From positions 1 through 10,422 of the forward strand of contig JAAYZY010000509.1 in NCBI GenBank assembly GCA_012514615.1: DNA of 10,422 nt, in the 5' to 3' direction. The translations under genes and the position numbers were made by a program. Shown one piece after another: positions 1 through 6,332 of this stretch. The stretch's first letter is position 1; each line of letters opens with the position of its first letter. The notes beneath the pieces were generated by a model. It saw only the letters and a program-made list of their open reading frames with translations, made no database searches and was not told the origin of the DNA. This DNA is from Chloroflexota bacterium. Its GTDB lineage: Bacteria > Chloroflexota > Anaerolineae > DTPP01.

Positions 1-1334
1 GTGACCAGAAGGCGCGCGCCGCCGTCACGCTCGCCCTTCATGCGATGCGCAAGGGCGGCATCTGGGATCACCTCGCCGGGGGCTTTCACCGCTACTCGAC
101 CGACGAGAGCTGGCTCGTTCCCCACTTCGAGAAGATGCTCTACGACAACGCCCTATTGAGCCGGCTCTACCTCCACGCCTACCAGGTCACCGGCCACGCC
201 TTCTACCGGGAGGTGGTGGAAGAGACGCTGGACTTCGTGCTGCGGGAGATGACCTCGCCGGAGGGGGGCTTCTTCTCCAGCTTGGATGCGGACAGCCAGG
301 GCGAGGAAGGCCGCTTCTACGTCTGGACGATCCAGGAGATCCACGAAGCCCTGGGCGCCGAGACCCAGGCGTTTGCCGCAGCCTACGGCGTCACCCCTGG
401 CGGCAACTTCCAGGGGCGGAACATCCTGCGGTTGGCCGCCCCTTGGGAGCAGCGCGCCGGGCTGAAGCCATCGCGGCGGAAGCTCTTGGCGACGCGGGGT
501 CGGCGCAACCCGCCGGGCCGCGACGACAAGGTCCTGACCGCCTGGAACGGGCTGATGCTGGCTGCCTTCACCGAAGCCGCCCAGGCCCTGAACCGCCCCG
601 ACTACCTCCTGGCCGCCCAGCGCAACGCCCAGTTCCTCTGGCGCCAGCTCCGGCGGGAGGACGGCCGCCTCTGGCGCACTTGGCGAGACGGTGAAGCCAA
701 GCTCAACGGCTACCTTTCCGACTACAGCCACCTCGCCGACGGGCTGCTGGCGCTGTACCAGACCACCTTCGAGCCACGCTGGTACACCTGGGCCCGGGAG
801 CTGGCCGAGATCGTCCTGGCCCACTACTCGGCTCCCGACGGCGGCTTCTTCGACACCAGCGACGACCACGAGCCTCTTATCACCCGGCCCCGCAACCTGC
901 AAGATAGCGCCATCCCGTCCGGCAACGCGGTGGCCGCCGATGTCTTGCTCAAGCTGGCCGGTCTAGGCCTGTGGCCAGACGCCGCCCAGCACGCCCAGCG
1001 CTCCCTGCGCCTGGTGCAGGGGCTGGCGGCGCGCTACCCCCAGGGGTTCGGTCACTGGCTCCAGGCGCTGAGCTACGCCGCCGCCGCTCCCGCCGAGGTG
1101 GCCATCCTAGGTAACCTCCAGGCCCCCGGTGCCCAGGCCCTGCTGGCGGCCGCTCGGGAAGGCTACCGACCGTTCCAGGTGGTGGCGGCTGGCGAGGCGG
1201 ACACGCCCGTGCCGCTGCTGCAGGGGCGAGGCATGGTGGGAGGGCGAGCCGCCGCCTACCTGTGCCGGGGCTCAGTCTGCCAGGCGCCAGTGACAGAGCC
1301 GGAGAGGCTACAGGCCCAACTGGCGCAGCGGTAA
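1..1334 (+). CDS. YyaL/SSP411-like (DUF255) protein, C-terminal part, 5' end outside window
   Basis: The open frame is entered at base 3 and gives 443 residues before TAA. The ATG at 45 is internal, because codons 3-44 read DQKARAAVTLALHAM, which continues the family pattern. Family members have an N-terminal thioredoxin-like DUF255 domain followed by an (alpha/alpha)6-barrel domain related to N-acylglucosamine 2-epimerases and glycosidases, usually 600-700 residues in total. Only the barrel part is visible. Conserved stretches seen in order are GGIWDHLAGGFHRYS, HFEKMLYDN, SLDADS, DDKVLTAWNGLM, a GGFFDTS block with the downstream SAIPSGNAVAA block, and a C-terminal CRGSVCQAP. The C-terminus looks complete, since that last motif is typical of the family end. 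The biochemical role is not firmly known; a sugar-related or redox role is suggested by fold only. No convincing terminator follows. Family assignment is strong, function is weak. Confidence 0.93.
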   Translation, partial: DQKARAAVTLALHAMRKGGIWDHLAGGFHRYSTDESWLVPHFEKMLYDNALLSRLYLHAYQVTGHAFYREVVEETLDFVLREMTSPEGGFFSSLDADSQGEEGRFYVWTIQEIHEALGAETQAFAAAYGVTPGGNFQGRNILRLAAPWEQRAGLKPSRRKLLATRGRRNPPGRDDKVLTAWNGLMLAAFTEAAQALNRPDYLLAAQRNAQFLWRQLRREDGRLWRTWRDGEAKLNGYLSDYSHLADGLLALYQTTFEPRWYTWARELAEIVLAHYSAPDGGFFDTSDDHEPLITRPRNLQDSAIPSGNAVAADVLLKLAGLGLWPDAAQHAQRSLRLVQGLAARYPQGFGHWLQALSYAAAAPAEVAILGNLQAPGAQALLAAAREGYRPFQVVAAGEADTPVPLLQGRGMVGGRAAAYLCRGSVCQAPVTEPERLQAQLAQR

Positions 1335-1479
1335 TGGGCAGACGGTCGAGCAGCGCACTCAGGCGCTGATCAGACAGGCGGTCCAACGGTGAAGGCCCAC
1401 AGCGATTGCCGGCAGCCAGCAGAGTGGCGGCCAGGTGCAGCGTTGCGCCCCAGCAACGCCCGCCCCAGGGCAGCCTGGC

Positions 1480-1836
1480 TCATTCACCGCCTGAGGCGAA
1501 CACCCTGCAGAAAGCCCCCAGAGCCCCTCTCTGCGGCCGCCAATCCGAGATGGCGAAAACCACATGGGTAAACGCCCCGTCGAGTTCTCGTTCCAGGGCA
1601 TGCCGAGAATCGAGAGCGCTACGGTTGACGTCGTTGCCGTAGGCACCACAGCCCCATGCACCGACCACCAGCGCGGCGTATCCGCAGGCCCGTGCGATGG
1701 CCAGCACGCGACGAATCCGTTGGGCGAAGAGATCTCCAGATTCTGGCTGGCCAATGGCCGGCGCATAGGGAGCGGCGGAGGTGCTGAAGCTCAGCAGCCA
1801 GGGCTGCTCAAGCTCCGAACCGTCAAGGAAGCATCG
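1480..1836 (-). pseudogene. Remnant of a TIGR02452 (bacterial-type PARG-like, DUF2263) gene, C-terminal part
   Basis: Reading the minus strand from 1836 down to the TGA at 1480-1482 gives 118 residues. They contain EQPWLLSFSTSAAP, then RRVLAIARACGYAALVVG, then AWGCGAYGNDV, then FTHVVFAISD. This is the order and spacing of the C-terminal half of the TIGR02452 family (about 260-280 residues, macrodomain-like, related to poly(ADP-ribose) glycohydrolases), whose hallmarks are a GAWGCGvfgND block and a late vvFAI strand. Immediately upstream in the same frame is a TGA (1837-1839), inside the stretch that should hold the family's conserved 'VPVFRD'-like segment. The N-terminal half, with its GGG-containing ligand loop, is not visible in any frame up to 2165. 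The gene therefore appears truncated and broken. A GTG at 1705-1707 would allow a 75-residue product, but this would lack the catalytic region, so I treat it as a pseudogene. Confidence 0.7.
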
Positions 1837-1972
1837 TCAACACGGCGCGCCCCATACGCCTGAGCCAGACAGGGGCAGGGGGACCCTTCTAGTTGGCATC
1901 CTGAAACAGATCCTCTTCGGCCCACTTGGCAGCCGCCTATGCTGAGTCGATCAGGGGATCACATCCGAATCC

Positions 1973-1984
1973 CCCCCTTGGGGG
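1973..1984. repeat. C5-TT-G5 palindrome, copy 1
   Basis: CCCCCTTGGGGG. Its reverse complement is identical to the 12-base core CCCCCAAGGGGG found at 4803-4814. It lies about 180 bases upstream of the -35 box of the regulator promoter. It could form a short GC hairpin, but no T run follows, so it is not a standard terminator. The role is unknown; an operator or a dispersed element are both possible. Confidence 0.5.
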
Positions 1985-2165
1985 TTGTTCAGCGGCGCTT
2001 GGTTACCTGCACTGTAGACCAACAGAGCTCGTTCGTCAAGTGAAGGGAATGGTGAGCCATTGGCCTCGGCGACGGCCCGGTCCCTGGCGTGGCCGGCTCC
2101 TGATACCCTCAATCGGCGGCGCTTCGGCAGCAGGGACGAGATAAAGCAACGACTTTCCATACAAA

Positions 2166-2194
2166 TTGACACCACCGGCCACCGATGCTATAAT
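2166..2194 (+). promoter_or_regulatory. Perfect sigma-70 type promoter for the radical SAM operon
   Basis: TTGACA at 2166-2171, a spacer of exactly 17 bases, then TATAAT at 2189-2194. Both hexamers match the consensus fully. Transcription should begin near 2201, giving a leader of about 20 bases before the GTG at 2223. An uninterrupted consensus promoter suggests high intrinsic strength. This fits a gene kept in check by a repressor, possibly the regulator's own product. The 8-bp palindrome CCCGCGGG at 2208-2215 sits between the expected start site and the ribosome binding site and could be part of a control site. Confidence 0.88.
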
Positions 2195-2222
2195 CGCCGC
2201 AGACTCACCCGCGGGGAGCTAC

Positions 2223-2870
2223 GTGCCCAACACCAGGCAGGACATCCTAGACCTTCTCAAGGAGCAGGGGCCTTGCACCGTGCAAGAACTGGCCGCCTTT
2301 GTGGCCCTGACGCCCATGTCGGTGCGGCATCACCTGCAGGGTCTTCTGGAAGCCGGCCTGATTGACCTGGCAGGCCAGGCCCCCGCCCTGGGCGCGGGGC
2401 GGCCCCAGCAGATGTACCAGGCCTTCACCCCGGCGGCTGACTCAGCGTTGGCTGCTGCAAGGCCCCTCCTGGCGGCGCTGTTGGCCGAGACGCAAACGCT
2501 GCTGGGCCCGGAAGAGCTTCTCAACACCCTGCTGCGCTTGGCCGAAAGCGAGGCGACGCCCACGCACCAGCGCCTGGCCGGGCTCCCCCTGGAGCGGCGG
2601 ATGCGGGAAGGTACGGCCCACTTCTCCCGCCTCGGTCACCAATCCCAGTGGCAGCGGGACGGCGATGCCTACGTGGTGCACGGGTACAACTGCCCCTACC
2701 ACCCCTTGGCCGACCGCTTCCCCCAGTTGTGTCAGATGGACGCCCACCTGGTCGGTCGAATCATCGGCGTGGAGGCGCTTCAGGTGGCCAGCATCCCCCA
2801 GTCGGACGGGCGCTGCTCCTTCCGTCTTGCCCTTGTCGAGACCCATCCTCCCGTTGCGAAGGGACGCTAA
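2223..2870 (+). CDS. SufR-like winged-helix regulator with Fe-S type cysteines
   Basis: A 215-residue DNA-binding regulator of the ArsR/SufR-like (COG2345) type. The winged helix-turn-helix covers about residues 5-66: a helix with [10 protein letters not shown], a recognition region [17 protein letters not shown], and a wing with GRPQQMYQ. The C-terminal half has C157 and C170 in a C-X12-C arrangement ([14 protein letters not shown]), plus C198 in a DGRCSF strand. In cyanobacterial SufR the cluster ligands follow C-X12-C-X13-C-X14-C. Here the first, second and last are present but the third position is not cysteine. I chose the GTG at 2223 because GGAG lies 4 bases before it and the longer frame, from TTG at 2166, would start inside the -35 box. 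The next gene begins 4 bases after the stop, so they are very likely co-transcribed. It probably senses Fe-S or redox status and controls this operon; that is inference. Confidence 0.85.
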   Translation: MPNTRQDILDLLKEQGPCTVQELAAFVALTPMSVRHHLQGLLEAGLIDLAGQAPALGAGRPQQMYQAFTPAADSALAAARPLLAALLAETQTLLGPEELLNTLLRLAESEATPTHQRLAGLPLERRMREGTAHFSRLGHQSQWQRDGDAYVVHGYNCPYHPLADRFPQLCQMDAHLVGRIIGVEALQVASIPQSDGRCSFRLALVETHPPVAKGR

Positions 2871-2874
2871 CGCC

Positions 2875-3978
2875 ATGCTCAACCTGCTCCCCAGAGTGCC
2901 GCTCTACTGGGCCTTTCGCCGTTGGGGGTGGCCCCGCCCGCTGCCATTCAGCCTGGTGGTCAGCGTCAGCTACCGCTGCAACTCCCGCTGCGCCACCTGT
3001 GCAGTGTGGAAGAAGCCCAGCGATGAGCTCACCCTGGACGAGTGGACGAAGGTCTTCGCCCGCCTGGGGCACACCCCCACCTACCTTACCTTCACTGGGG
3101 GAGAGCCGTTCTTGCGGGCCGACTTCCCGGAGATCGTTGGGGCAGCTTACCGCCACACGCGGCCTACCCTCATCACCATCCCTACCAACGGCCTGCTCAC
3201 GCAACGCATCGTGACCCAAGTCGAAGGGATCTGCCGCGCCGCGCCGGGCGCGCAGATCGGCCTCAACCTTTCGCTGGACAGTCTCGGCGAGGACCACGAC
3301 CGCATCCGCGGGGTGCCGGGCAATTGGGAGCGGGCCATGGAGACCTGGCGGGGGCTCAAGGCGCTGCAACCCCGCCTGCCCAACCTGCTCCTCAGCATCC
3401 ACACCGTCATCTCTCAGGAGAACATCGACCGCTTCCCGGAGATCTGCCAGGGCCTGCGAGCCCTGCAGCCCGACTCCTACATCACGGAAGTAGCCGAAGA
3501 GCGGGTGGAGCTGGGCACAGTGGGTTGGCAGATCACGCCCTCGCCGCAAGCCTACCGCCCTCTGGCCGACTTCCTCAGCCAGCAGGCCCACGCCGCCCAC
3601 GCGCCAGGGTTGGCCGCCCTGACCCAGAGCCTGCGCGCCCGCTACTACGGCTTGGCCGCCGCCACCCTGGAGCAGCGCCGTCAGGTGATCCCCTGTTACG
3701 CCGGCTGGGCCTCAGCGCAGTTGGCCCCCGATGGCGACGTGTGGACCTGCTGCGTGCGCGCCCAGGCGGTGGGCAACCTGCGCAAGGCCGACTACGACCT
3801 GCGGCGCATCTGGCGGGCCAGCCGCGGCCCCTTGGCCGACCTGCGACGGGCCATCGCCTGGGGTGAGTGCGCCTGCCCGCTGGCCAACGCCGCCTACGCC
3901 AACATGCTGCTGAACCCGGGCACCGCCCTGGGTGTGGCCGGCGACGCCCTGGGCCGTTGGCTGCGAAAGGGCCGTTAG
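2875..3978 (+). CDS. Radical SAM enzyme with SPASM-like C-terminus
   Basis: A 367-residue radical SAM protein. The cluster motif C35-NSR-C39-AT-C42 is the CX3CX2C that binds the SAM-cleaving [4Fe-4S] cluster. TGGEPFLR at 74-81 is the SAM-binding GGEP motif, and NLSLDS at 131-136 is a typical barrel strand. The C-terminus has C274, then [11 protein letters not shown] (C292, C293), a VGNL block, a RRIW block, and C332/C334, which together resemble a SPASM or twitch auxiliary-cluster domain. SPASM proteins often act on peptides, but some act on small molecules. The N-terminus ([19 protein letters not shown]) is basic and aromatic and may lie on the membrane. The ATG at 2875 was chosen over the much longer upstream frame because that extension overlaps the whole regulator in another frame. 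Stop to next start is 2 bases. The substrate is unknown. Confidence 0.9.
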   Translation: MLNLLPRVPLYWAFRRWGWPRPLPFSLVVSVSYRCNSRCATCAVWKKPSDELTLDEWTKVFARLGHTPTYLTFTGGEPFLRADFPEIVGAAYRHTRPTLITIPTNGLLTQRIVTQVEGICRAAPGAQIGLNLSLDSLGEDHDRIRGVPGNWERAMETWRGLKALQPRLPNLLLSIHTVISQENIDRFPEICQGLRALQPDSYITEVAEERVELGTVGWQITPSPQAYRPLADFLSQQAHAAHAPGLAALTQSLRARYYGLAAATLEQRRQVIPCYAGWASAQLAPDGDVWTCCVRAQAVGNLRKADYDLRRIWRASRGPLADLRRAIAWGECACPLANAAYANMLLNPGTALGVAGDALGRWLRKGR

Positions 3979-3980
3979 CC

Positions 3981-4790
3981 ATGCCCCGCAAGACGATCCT
4001 GCACGCCAGCGACACGCACTTCGGCTACCCCTTCCGTCCCCAGGTGGCCGAGCGCTTCGTCCAACAGGCCCACGAGCTGGCCCCCGACCTGCTGGTCATC
4101 AGCGGCGACCTGACCCAGCGCGCCCGGCCGCACCAGTACCGCGCTGCTCGGCAGTGGCTGGACCGCCTCCCGCAACCGCTGTTGGTGGTGCCCGGCAACC
4201 ACGACGTGCCGCTCTTCAACCTGGTGGAGCGGCTGCGCGCTCCCGTGCGCCGCTACCGCCAGTACATCAGCCCCGACCTGGAGCCGGTCTACGAAGACGG
4301 CGGCCTGCTGGCCATCGGCCTCTGCTCGGCCCGTGCCCACACCACCCAGAACGGCTGGCTGCTGCCAGAGCAGATCGCCCACACAAAGGCCCTGGTGGCA
4401 GCCAGAACGCCCCAGCAGGCGGCGGGGCTGGTAGTGCATCACCACTTCGTGCCAGTGCCGGGGACTTTCCAGAAACCGATTGCCAATGCCGCCGGGCTGC
4501 TGCAGGAGTTTGACGCGCTGGGCGCGGACCTGCTGTTGGTGGGCCACTGCCACCGCGCTTCGGTGCATCGCGCCGAAGGCGGCCTGGTCTTGGTGCAGGC
4601 CGGCACCACCACCTCCACCCGAGGCAAGAGCACCGACCGCCGCAAGAACAACTTCCATCTCATCCATCTGGACAGCCACCACCTGGAGGTGACGCGCTGG
4701 CAGTGGGACGAGGGCGCCGGCGAGTTCCAGCCGTTGCTGCGGGAAGGCTTCCATCGCCGCACCCCGCCCCCGTTCTTCCTGGCTAGATGA
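3981..4790 (+). CDS. Calcineurin-like metallophosphoesterase
   Basis: A 269-residue protein with all core motifs of the calcineurin-like phosphoesterase fold: D11-T-H13, GDLT (D43), GNHD (72-75), a histidine run at 153-155 (VHHHF) and GHCH at 188-191. These residues bind a two-metal centre that hydrolyses phosphomono- or phosphodiesters. It has the size and motif order of CpdA-type class III cyclic nucleotide phosphodiesterases, but substrate cannot be read from sequence. There is no signal peptide, so it should be cytoplasmic. The ATG at 3981 follows the previous stop by 2 bases and has GAAAGGG upstream at about 3965-3971. Its tight position inside a radical SAM operon suggests removal or cleavage of a phosphate on the pathway's intermediate, or regulation through a cyclic nucleotide. 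The first seems more likely from gene order alone. Confidence 0.92.
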   Translation: MPRKTILHASDTHFGYPFRPQVAERFVQQAHELAPDLLVISGDLTQRARPHQYRAARQWLDRLPQPLLVVPGNHDVPLFNLVERLRAPVRRYRQYISPDLEPVYEDGGLLAIGLCSARAHTTQNGWLLPEQIAHTKALVAARTPQQAAGLVVHHHFVPVPGTFQKPIANAAGLLQEFDALGADLLLVGHCHRASVHRAEGGLVLVQAGTTTSTRGKSTDRRKNNFHLIHLDSHHLEVTRWQWDEGAGEFQPLLREGFHRRTPPPFFLAR

Positions 4791-4802
4791 AGAAACTGTC
4801 AC

Positions 4803-4814
4803 CCCCCAAGGGGG
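4803..4814. repeat. C5-AA-G5 palindrome, copy 2
   Basis: CCCCCAAGGGGG, the exact reverse complement of the element at 1973-1984. It lies 12 bases after the phosphoesterase stop and about 43 bases before the start of the next gene. The AAGGGGG half also resembles a ribosome binding site for the small ORF at 4822. No T run follows, so it is not a clear rho-independent terminator. It could pause or attenuate transcription inside the operon, or bind a regulator. Confidence 0.5.
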
Positions 4815-4821
4815 CGCGTTT

Positions 4822-4860
4822 ATGCACTTTTCACTTACTGCGGGTAGAATGGCACCATGA
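4822..4860 (+). CDS. Possible 12-codon leader peptide ORF
   Basis: ATG at 4822 followed by 11 codons and TGA at 4858-4860 (MHFSLTAGRMAP). The TGA overlaps the ATG of the next gene as ATGA, the classic arrangement for translational coupling. AAGGGGG at 4808-4814 lies 7 bases upstream, a good ribosome-binding distance. The peptide has no run of one amino acid that would suggest a classical attenuator. It is too short to judge coding bias, and chance is a serious alternative. The competing reading is a leaderless start from the -10-like hexamer at 4845. Confidence 0.3.
   Translation: MHFSLTAGRMAP
4845..4850 (+). promoter_or_regulatory. Possible internal -10 box, leaderless start
   Basis: TAGAAT (one mismatch to TATAAT) ends 6 bases before the ATG at 4857, so transcription would start at or next to the A of the start codon. 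No Shine-Dalgarno sequence precedes this ATG, unlike most other genes here, which fits a leaderless transcript. No good -35 hexamer is found 16-18 bases upstream, so the promoter would be weak or depend on an activator. Confidence 0.35.
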
Positions 4861-6332
4861 AGATCGCGCTCATCAGTCCAAAATGGAACCAGATGACCAA
4901 CAGCTACCCGCCGCTGGGCCTGGGCTACCTGGCCGCTTGCCTGGAGCGGGCCGGCCACGAGGTGCGCATCCACGATTTTGGCCTGCGCCCAGACGTGACC
5001 ATCGCAGCCGAAGTGGCGCAGGTCGTTGCCTTCGCCCCTGACCTGGTAGGCATGACCTCCATGACCACCAGCCACCACAGCCTAGGGGAGGCCGCCCGGC
5101 TCCTCAAGGAGCAGAGCGGCGTGCCCATCGTCATCGGCGGCCCCCACGCCTCCACCCTGCCCCGTGAGACGCTGGAAGACCCCAACCTGGACTACCTGAT
5201 CTACGGCGAAGGCGAGGAGGCCATGGTGGAGCTGGCCGCGGCCCTGGCCGGGGGCGGTCGGGGCTTGGAGGCCATCGGCGGCCTGTACCGCCGGGTAGAT
5301 GGCCAGGTGGTGGCCAACCCGCACCGGCCCCTGCTGCAGAACCTGGACGCGCTGCCCTTCCCTGCTCGGCACCTCTACGAGCTGGACCAGTACCGCCTCT
5401 TCACCTCCAGCGGCGAGCGCATGATCACCGTGCTCACCAGCCGCGGCTGCCCCTTCGGCTGCAGCTTCTGCTTCAAGGGGATCATGGGGCGCACCTACCG
5501 CCAGCGCTCGCCAGAGAACGTGGTGGCCGAGCTTAAGGAGATCGTGGGCCGCTACGGCGTGCGGCACATCTACTTCATCGACGATCTCTTCACCCTCAAC
5601 GCCCAGCGCCTGACAGCCATGATGAACGCCTTCCTGCAGGAGGGGCTGGACCTGCGCTGGCAGTGCCTGGCCCGGGTGGACCGGGTGACCCCTGAGCTGC
5701 TGCGCCTCATGTACCAGGCAGGCTGCCGCGAGATCCACTTTGGCATCGAGTCGGGCAACCCGGAGATCCTGGGCCACACGGCTAAACACATCAACTTGGA
5801 ACAGGTGCGCCAAGCGGTGGCCTGGACCGAAGAGGCTGGCATCGCCGGCAAGGGCTACTTCATCCTGGGGCTGCCCGGCGACACCGAAGAGACCATGGAG
5901 CAGACCATCGCCTTTGCCGCCAGCTTGCCCCTGAGCGAGGCCATGTTCAGCATCGCCACGCCGTTCCCAGGCACACGCCTGTGGGACGAGCTGGTGCAGA
6001 AGCGGCCGGAGATCCGCTACAACGGCGACTTCACCCAGGCCTACTACTACAACAGCTACCTGTCGGAGATCGCCCCGTTCCTCAACGTCTCGGAAGTGGA
6101 CGACAAGCGCCTGAGCCGCCTGGCCCTGGAAGCCCGCCAGCGTTTCGGCGAAGGCAAGGCCCGCCGCGTCTACACCCGCGCCTTCGGCCCTCGCCTGGGC
6201 GGGTGGCTGTGGCGGCTTTCTCGCTGGGCCCCCCTGCGCGGGCTGGGGCGTGTGGCGGTGCGGCTGGGCCTCTTCGAGCGCTTCCGGGGCATGCGGCAGA
6301 AGACCTTTGGAGGTGCCCACACATGGAACTAG
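4857..6332 (+). CDS. B12-binding-domain radical SAM enzyme (first of two)
   Basis: A 491-residue protein of the BchE/Elp3-like B12-binding radical SAM class. Residues 1 to about 125 look like a Rossmann-type cobalamin-binding domain: MKIALISPKW, PPLGLGYLAA, IVIGGPHAS (91-99) and YGEGE (116-120). The D-x-H-x-x-G motif of classical B12 proteins is absent, as in many members of this class. The radical SAM core begins near 190, with CPFGCSFC (C198, C202, C205), YFIDD (239-243), HFGIESG, and ILGLPGD. The last 90 residues are rich in Arg, Trp and Leu (RAFGPRLGGWLWRLSRWAPL) and may be an amphipathic tail. Known relatives do methylations, ring formation or C-C bond chemistry; which applies here cannot be told. 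It lies 66 bases after the phosphoesterase gene and overlaps the next gene by 10 bases. Confidence 0.92.
   Translation: MKIALISPKWNQMTNSYPPLGLGYLAACLERAGHEVRIHDFGLRPDVTIAAEVAQVVAFAPDLVGMTSMTTSHHSLGEAARLLKEQSGVPIVIGGPHASTLPRETLEDPNLDYLIYGEGEEAMVELAAALAGGGRGLEAIGGLYRRVDGQVVANPHRPLLQNLDALPFPARHLYELDQYRLFTSSGERMITVLTSRGCPFGCSFCFKGIMGRTYRQRSPENVVAELKEIVGRYGVRHIYFIDDLFTLNAQRLTAMMNAFLQEGLDLRWQCLARVDRVTPELLRLMYQAGCREIHFGIESGNPEILGHTAKHINLEQVRQAVAWTEEAGIAGKGYFILGLPGDTEETMEQTIAFAASLPLSEAMFSIATPFPGTRLWDELVQKRPEIRYNGDFTQAYYYNSYLSEIAPFLNVSEVDDKRLSRLALEARQRFGEGKARRVYTRAFGPRLGGWLWRLSRWAPLRGLGRVAVRLGLFERFRGMRQKTFGGAHTWN
6309..6315 (+). promoter_or_regulatory. Strong ribosome binding site inside the upstream gene
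   Basis: GGAGGTG, 7 bases before the ATG at 6323 and within the last codons of the preceding gene. It is the best Shine-Dalgarno match on the plus strand of the window. It decides the start of the following radical SAM gene over the longer open frame reaching back to 5981. Confidence 0.85.

Larger units (their letters stand above)
1335..2165. other. Intergenic region without an intact gene
   Basis: This 831-base stretch separates the YyaL-like gene from the promoter of the radical SAM operon. Several frames are open, but only the minus-strand frame at 1480-1836 resembles a protein family (listed separately as a pseudogene). A 6-bp hairpin lies at 1351-1368 just after the YyaL-like stop, with no T run. 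A C5-TT-G5 palindrome lies at 1973-1984. From 1840 to 1970 and from 1985 to 2165 I see no recognisable gene in any frame. Composition is a little less GC-biased than in the flanking genes, as expected for decaying sequence. Confidence 0.7.

Noticed and set aside
1351..1368. Hairpin CAGCGC-ACTCAG-GCGCTG after the YyaL-like stop as a terminator.
   Set aside because: The stem is only 6 bp and no T run follows.
1359..1766. Minus-strand open frame of 135 codons in the gap after the YyaL-like gene.
   Set aside because: It overlaps the TIGR02452 remnant in a different frame, shows no family motif, and has a Trp/Pro/Cys-rich composition typical of an off-frame reading of GC-rich DNA.
1866..1935. Minus-strand stretch AAAKWAEEDLFQDAN bounded by stops.
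   Set aside because: It looks like a gene end but is only 15 codons between two TAG stops, and nothing continues it in any frame. Too short to claim as a second pseudogene.
2166..2222. N-terminal extension of the regulator from a TTG at 2166.
   Set aside because: The TTG is the first half of a perfect -35 box; these codons lie upstream of the expected transcription start and do not match the regulator family.
2362..2874. Long N-terminal extension of the first radical SAM gene.
   Set aside because: It overlaps the regulator gene out of frame and has Trp/Arg/Pro-rich shadow composition. Family homology starts after the ATG at 2875.
4787..5041. An 84-codon plus-strand frame starting in ATGA overlap with the phosphoesterase stop.
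   Set aside because: The start is attractive, but most of the frame lies inside the B12 enzyme gene in another frame, and its Pro/Arg/Gly-rich end is a shadow.
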